Positions 60,080 to 64,000 of a DNA stretch of 64,000 bases are shown here, one piece after another. The stretch is from Sporopachydermia quercuum. Taxonomy: Eukaryota > Ascomycota > Sporopachydermiomycetes > Sporopachydermiales > Sporopachydermiaceae. The DNA lies in the NCBI GenBank assembly GCA_001599295.1, contig BCGN01000002.1:1302001-1366000 (forward strand), given 5' to 3'. Under the pieces are notes generated by a model, which had not been told where the DNA came from, made no database searches, and saw only the letters and a program-made list of their open reading frames with translations. A program made the translations under genes and the position numbers. Position 1 is the stretch's first letter. Each line of letters begins with the position of its first letter.

Positions 60080-60676
60080 CTTGAACGTGATCTATCTCCA
60101 CTTGCACTCCTATTTGGAAACATATAGCTGCAATACAAATCGACAACTTCTCAGTATCTATCCAGTTGATCCACATAACTACATCCTATTCATCTTGCAT
60201 TAAATAGAAAGTGTTTGCTATGTTGATTTTCAATTCCGTAACGTATCAATCGAATTAACTAATGGATGAAAAGCTCGTCCTAATACAGGTGATAGATCTT
60301 CTTCTCACATTTANGATTAAAAGTACTCACCAAAAAATGTATCACAAAAACTGTTCGACATGTTCTGTGGGAAAGCCCAAAATATATTGTTATACTGCTT
60401 GATTGAATTATGTTATAGTTATTGAAATACTANTTAAATATTTTGGAACTTTTTGCGAAGTTTTTCAGTAGTTTTATCTGCAAACAGAGACAGAAGAAGA
60501 AATAAAGGGGAAAGGCAAAAGGTAGTGCTGCTAGNAGAACTGCAGAGCGTCGATTCTGACAGAGCAAACTGCATACAATTCAAGAGATAGTAACAGAAGT
60601 TCATAAATTATTTACTCAACAATCACCGAAGAAGACTTATTTTTCTAATTATAAGAATATACGATATTGCGGCAAA
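60080..60676. other. Divergent promoter region of OST5 and COX5
   Basis: About 0.6 kb. A minus-strand frame with an ATG at 60362 can be read but was not called: no family, and a poor branch site. Ns at 60314, 60433 and 60535. Confidence 0.6.
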
Positions 60677-61114
60677 ATGCTACGATTAATTGCTAGGAAT
60701 CCCATACAAAAAATAGGCCACAATGGTCTACGACACTTGTCTACAAGTGCTACAAGAAGCAATGACGAGCATCATCATTTAAAGGACAGTCCACATTATT
60801 CGCAAGCTTTCGATCATTCATTAAACGGAATAGAGAGAAGATGGGATAAGATGGACCCATTAGATCAACAAGACGTTGTTTATTACCTAGAGGATCGAAT
60901 GAAAGGTGACTGGAACCAATTGACAGACAATGAACGAAAAGCCGCTCATTTTGTTTCTTATGGTCATTGGGGACCAAGACATGGGAAACCAAAAAGAAGT
61001 TGGATGCCTTTGATATTTGATTCCGGGGTTGCTTTATCGCTGATAATTGTCACATTACTCAATATTGACAGCGATGAAGAGCTGATCAAGAAAATCAAAA
61101 CATCCCAACGGTAA
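60677..61114 (+). CDS. COX5: Cytochrome c oxidase subunit 5 (COX IV family)
   Basis: Cox5 is the yeast counterpart of mammalian COX4, an early-assembling subunit of mitochondrial complex IV that influences its turnover. The product is 145 residues in one exon (Saccharomyces Cox5a: 153). The N-terminal presequence is MLRLIARNPIQKIGHNGLRH. The family core follows: IERRWDKMDPLDQQDVVYYL, GDWNQLTDNERKAAHFVSYG and HWGPRHGKPK. A single membrane span (FDSGVALSLIIVTLLNI) comes next. The tail after the span is short and Lys-rich, without the usual WQxxxNEYxK segment, so the C-terminus is somewhat divergent. Confidence 0.9.
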   Translation: MLRLIARNPIQKIGHNGLRHLSTSATRSNDEHHHLKDSPHYSQAFDHSLNGIERRWDKMDPLDQQDVVYYLEDRMKGDWNQLTDNERKAAHFVSYGHWGPRHGKPKRSWMPLIFDSGVALSLIIVTLLNIDSDEELIKKIKTSQR

Positions 61115-62079
61115 ACATTCAACTTATATCCTCTTACCTCAGGATGACCTATGGTGGAACTAACTTTTTACTCTATCAACATCAATATAGTCAATCTTCT
61201 AGAATATCCTGTACATAATNGAAACGAAACAAATAGAAGACTGATGCACTCCTTCTGTATCAGAGAACACAGAGGAACAGCCTCTGGCTACTGTACTATA
61301 CTCTCAATCTCTTTTAGATTTACCTCACATCATCTGACCTTTTTCAACCTCCATCCATAACTATATCTTCCGTCTTTGAACACTTTTCTTTTCAGTAAAA
61401 CTTCCTCTTTATCAGTTCATAACATCGCCGAGACTCACTGTACTCTTATCTACTTGATTCATCAAACTCATAACGTTAATGCCTGACGGCCTTCTCCTCT
61501 ATCACAATTCTCTTCTTCGGCGAACGTTTGGAGCTACTGTTACCACAAATCACACGTGACATCGAAATAAAGTTTGACTCATCCCATGTGGTATTAAAGT
61601 TTAAAACACTCTAACTTAAAATTAAACCTTATTCATATGGCTCGATCTAAACATTGCTGAGTGGAATGAAGAGAAAGATGGCTCTCCAAACCTGAACAAA
61701 GAAGCAATAACACCCTTTGCCATGGAGATCAGTAAATCATAATTAGGCAGAGTCTCTCGTGAGCTTTAGCGACTCACCTCTTGTAGATAGGTCTGAGATT
61801 ATCACAGAATCTGGGAGAGTTACACAGTTGGCACAGTCAGGTATTTCTTGTATTGACAAGTCTGAGAGTAGTGATTGAAGTTATATTGTGGGATAAGAGT
61901 TGGATAAGCATCACATAGCAGCCAGAAGAGAAGGACTACTTTCTGAATCTTACCAAAAAGTTTACAGTTTGTTTAAAGTTCTATTTTTGATGAGTTTGGA
62001 AAAGCATTGTTATCGCTACTAAGTGAACGTACAAACCATTCATGCTATTTCTTCTTTGCTACCTAGACTCGCAGCAATT
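61115..62079. other. Intergenic region
   Basis: COX5 3' flank and PPN1 promoter, about 1 kb. A CACGTG box at 61553-61558. A short frame at 61151-61360 has no recognisable family and contains an N. No gene called. Confidence 0.6.
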
Positions 62080-63894
62080 ATGACACATTCAATTCTACTA
62101 CAAACAATCCTGATATGCTGCCTGTTAAGGCTGGGTCTTTCATTTCCTGTCGATTTGAGGTCTATTTTGTCGGAAACGTTTTCTGCTTTGGACCATCCTT
62201 TTCTCTCATACTCCAACGATAAAGAGCCTATTGAGACAGATCTCACGGGACGAAAGATAGCATCATTCTCATCTCCACGCAAACTGAAAGGAAGGTTTCT
62301 GCATATAACTGGTAAGTCAATTCGAATTTTGCATTTATAAATATCTTAATATTTCTGAGAAGACTGGTACTAACNGAATGTGAAAACAGATATTCACCCT
62401 GACCCTTACTACTTGGCAAACACTAATACTAACGACGAAGAGTTATGTCATTTTGGCAAAGGAGATGCAGGCGAATTCGGAACACCCCTTTCAGGATGTG
62501 ATGCGCCGTATTCATTAGTCAATGGCACCTTTGATTGGATCAAGGAAAACTTGGCTGATGAGATTGACTTTATTGTGTGGACAGGCGACAATGCTCGTCA
62601 TGATAACGATAGACGTCTTCCGCGTAACTCTGCACAAATCATCCAACTGAACAAGTTTATTGCCAGCAAATTTGAATCAGTTTTCGCAAATCCTGTTACA
62701 GGCTTATTGGATATACCTATAGTCCCTAATATTGGAAATAATGACGTTTTCCCTCATAATGTGATGTCTGAGGGACCATCTAAATTAACAAGACAACTTT
62801 ACTCTGTATGGAATAGATTTCTACCACAAGAACAGTTTCATATCTTTGAGATCGGTGGGTATTTTGTTTCGGAAGTTGTTCCAAACCAGTTAGCTATCAT
62901 TTCGCTAAATACTCTTTACTTTTATAAGCAGAACCCTTTTGTCGACAATTGTGATGAAAAATCACAACCGGGCAGAAAGCAATTTGAATGGTTAGGATTG
63001 ACATTAGAAGCACTACGGAAAAGAGGAATGAAAGCTTGGGTAATTGGCCATGTTCCGCCCGTACCAAAGAATTATGACCAGTCATGTCTGAGAAAGTACA
63101 CATTATGGATGACAGAGTTTTCTGATGTTGTAGTTGGTTCAATTTTTGGTCATATGAATGTTGATCATTTCGTACCATTAGATGGTATCCAAGCCTATGA
63201 CTTAAGAGTCAATCCTATTCATCGAGGCAAAGGGGAGAATGGAACTCACGATGGCGATGATGATGATGACGATGATAGTGACGACGCTGAAAATAAAATG
63301 TCTATTGAAGATAAAGACTTGCTCACGTTAAAGCCCCTTCAAGCTGGAATGGATTATTTTGACGATTTGTTAAAGTCATTCAAGAGGATAGACATAAATG
63401 AACTTTTGGCACCTAGAAGCTCGCAGTTTGCTGTAACTATAGTCTCACCATCTGTTGTTCCTAACTTCTATCCTTCTCTGAGAGTTTACGAATATAACAT
63501 TACAGATGTTAAAGAGCAAACAGAACAATTCGAACCTTGGGCGAGGGTTTATGACAAGTTCGAAGAAACTGCCAAAAAGAAAGATATATCTGAACCACCA
63601 TTACGGAGGTTAAACGAAACATTTGGTGCTAATGGGTTTGGTCCAGGGTACGAAGAACAGACTTGGACTGCAACAAGGTATATACAATACTACGCCAATC
63701 TAACTGACAATACCGATTACCAAGTTGAGTACTCATCAGATGTCTCACCTTACAATATGAAGTCTCTGATAGTGGAAGAATGGATAAAACTTGCTGAACG
63801 GATAGTAAAAGATGAGGATTTATGGGATGCATTCGTGCAACGAGCTTTCGTTAATACTGGATTTCACGAATCAAATGAGTTTTTAGATGTATGA
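62080..63894 (+). CDS. PPN1: Vacuolar endopolyphosphatase Ppn1
   Basis: Ppn1 cuts long polyphosphate chains in the vacuole lumen; it is a type II membrane precursor cleaved on maturation. Exons 62080-62311 and 62390-63894 encode 578 residues (Saccharomyces: 674). The 78-base intron has donor GTAAGT and branch TACTAAC; splicing completes the Asp of the metal-binding FLHITDIHPDPYY motif. Residues 4-20 (SILLQTILICCLLRLGL) form the N-terminal anchor. The calcineurin-like core has VWTGDNARHDND, PNIGNNDVFPHN, WVIGHVPP and SIFGHMNVDHF. An acidic Asp-rich insert (about residues 365-380) follows, then the conserved C-terminal region with WTATRYIQYYANLT. The start at 62080 is the first ATG in frame. 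One N at 62375 lies in the intron. Confidence 0.94.
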
Positions 63895-64000
63895 TACATA
63901 GTTTGGTCATTCTATGTCCGTTTTGAAATGAAACAATTTACGAATGACAACTCAAGTACTTAACGTAGGTTCTGAAGTGAAAATAGAAGATGGGTACATA

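Noticed and set aside
60038-60362. A two-exon minus-strand reading starting with an ATG at 60362 upstream of OST5
   Set aside because: It joins OST5 out of frame and lacks a good branch site; the ATG at 60079 gives a direct in-frame first exon with a good donor.

Overview
The window is eukaryotic nuclear DNA from an early-branching budding yeast (Saccharomycotina). The proteins are close to their Saccharomyces counterparts (SSC1, MCM3, SPF1, SAH1, VPS55, APM3, OST5), but the genes carry far more introns. I can place 23 spliceosomal introns with donors GTAAGT, GTATGT, GTACGT or GTGAGT, a CTAAC-type branch site usually 8-20 bases before the acceptor, and lengths of 47-413 bases. CTG codons sit at conserved leucines (the Leu before HRD in BCK1, the FLHITD motif of PPN1), so CTG reads as leucine and this is not a CUG-Ser yeast. 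The sequence is AT-rich, and scattered single Ns mark a draft assembly. I could not name the species.

Layout. 1-6506: the 5' half of MDN1/REA1 (midasin, minus strand), running off the left edge, with an unusual CCG/CGG-rich base choice. 7526-9974: a decayed REX3 exonuclease gene holding a 43-base C run. 10149-11498: an unrecognised coiled-coil protein. 12847-21018: SEN2, LCL2, a DUF202 membrane protein, PHB1, VPS17 and a five-exon HAD phosphatase with a 13-base exon. 21297-26880: APM3, VPS55 and SSC1. 28810-33926: CDT1 and SPF1, the latter with its start codon split by an intron. 35436-38500: a zinc-binding putative regulator and a decayed tandem copy of it. 40682-51231: MCM3 and the very large MAPKKK gene BCK1. 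53137-57780: SAH1 and VID30/GID1. 57997-60079: a probable mitochondrial protein and OST5. 60677-63894: COX5 and PPN1.

Most genes are housekeeping genes that stand as independent units. Some share a theme: three act in endosome-vacuole traffic (VPS17, APM3, VPS55) and PPN1 acts in the vacuole; PHB1, SSC1, COX5 and the 58 kb gene are mitochondrial; SPF1 and OST5 act in the ER. The two replication-licensing genes, CDT1 and MCM3, each have ACGCG(T) boxes upstream, consistent with G1/S control by MBF. I see no rRNA, CRISPR array, transposon, viral fossil or convincing tRNA. The most interesting points are the spliced start codon of SPF1, the CCG/CGG bias of MDN1, the decayed REX3, the 13-base exon, and a G-run intron that splits the HRD motif of BCK1.
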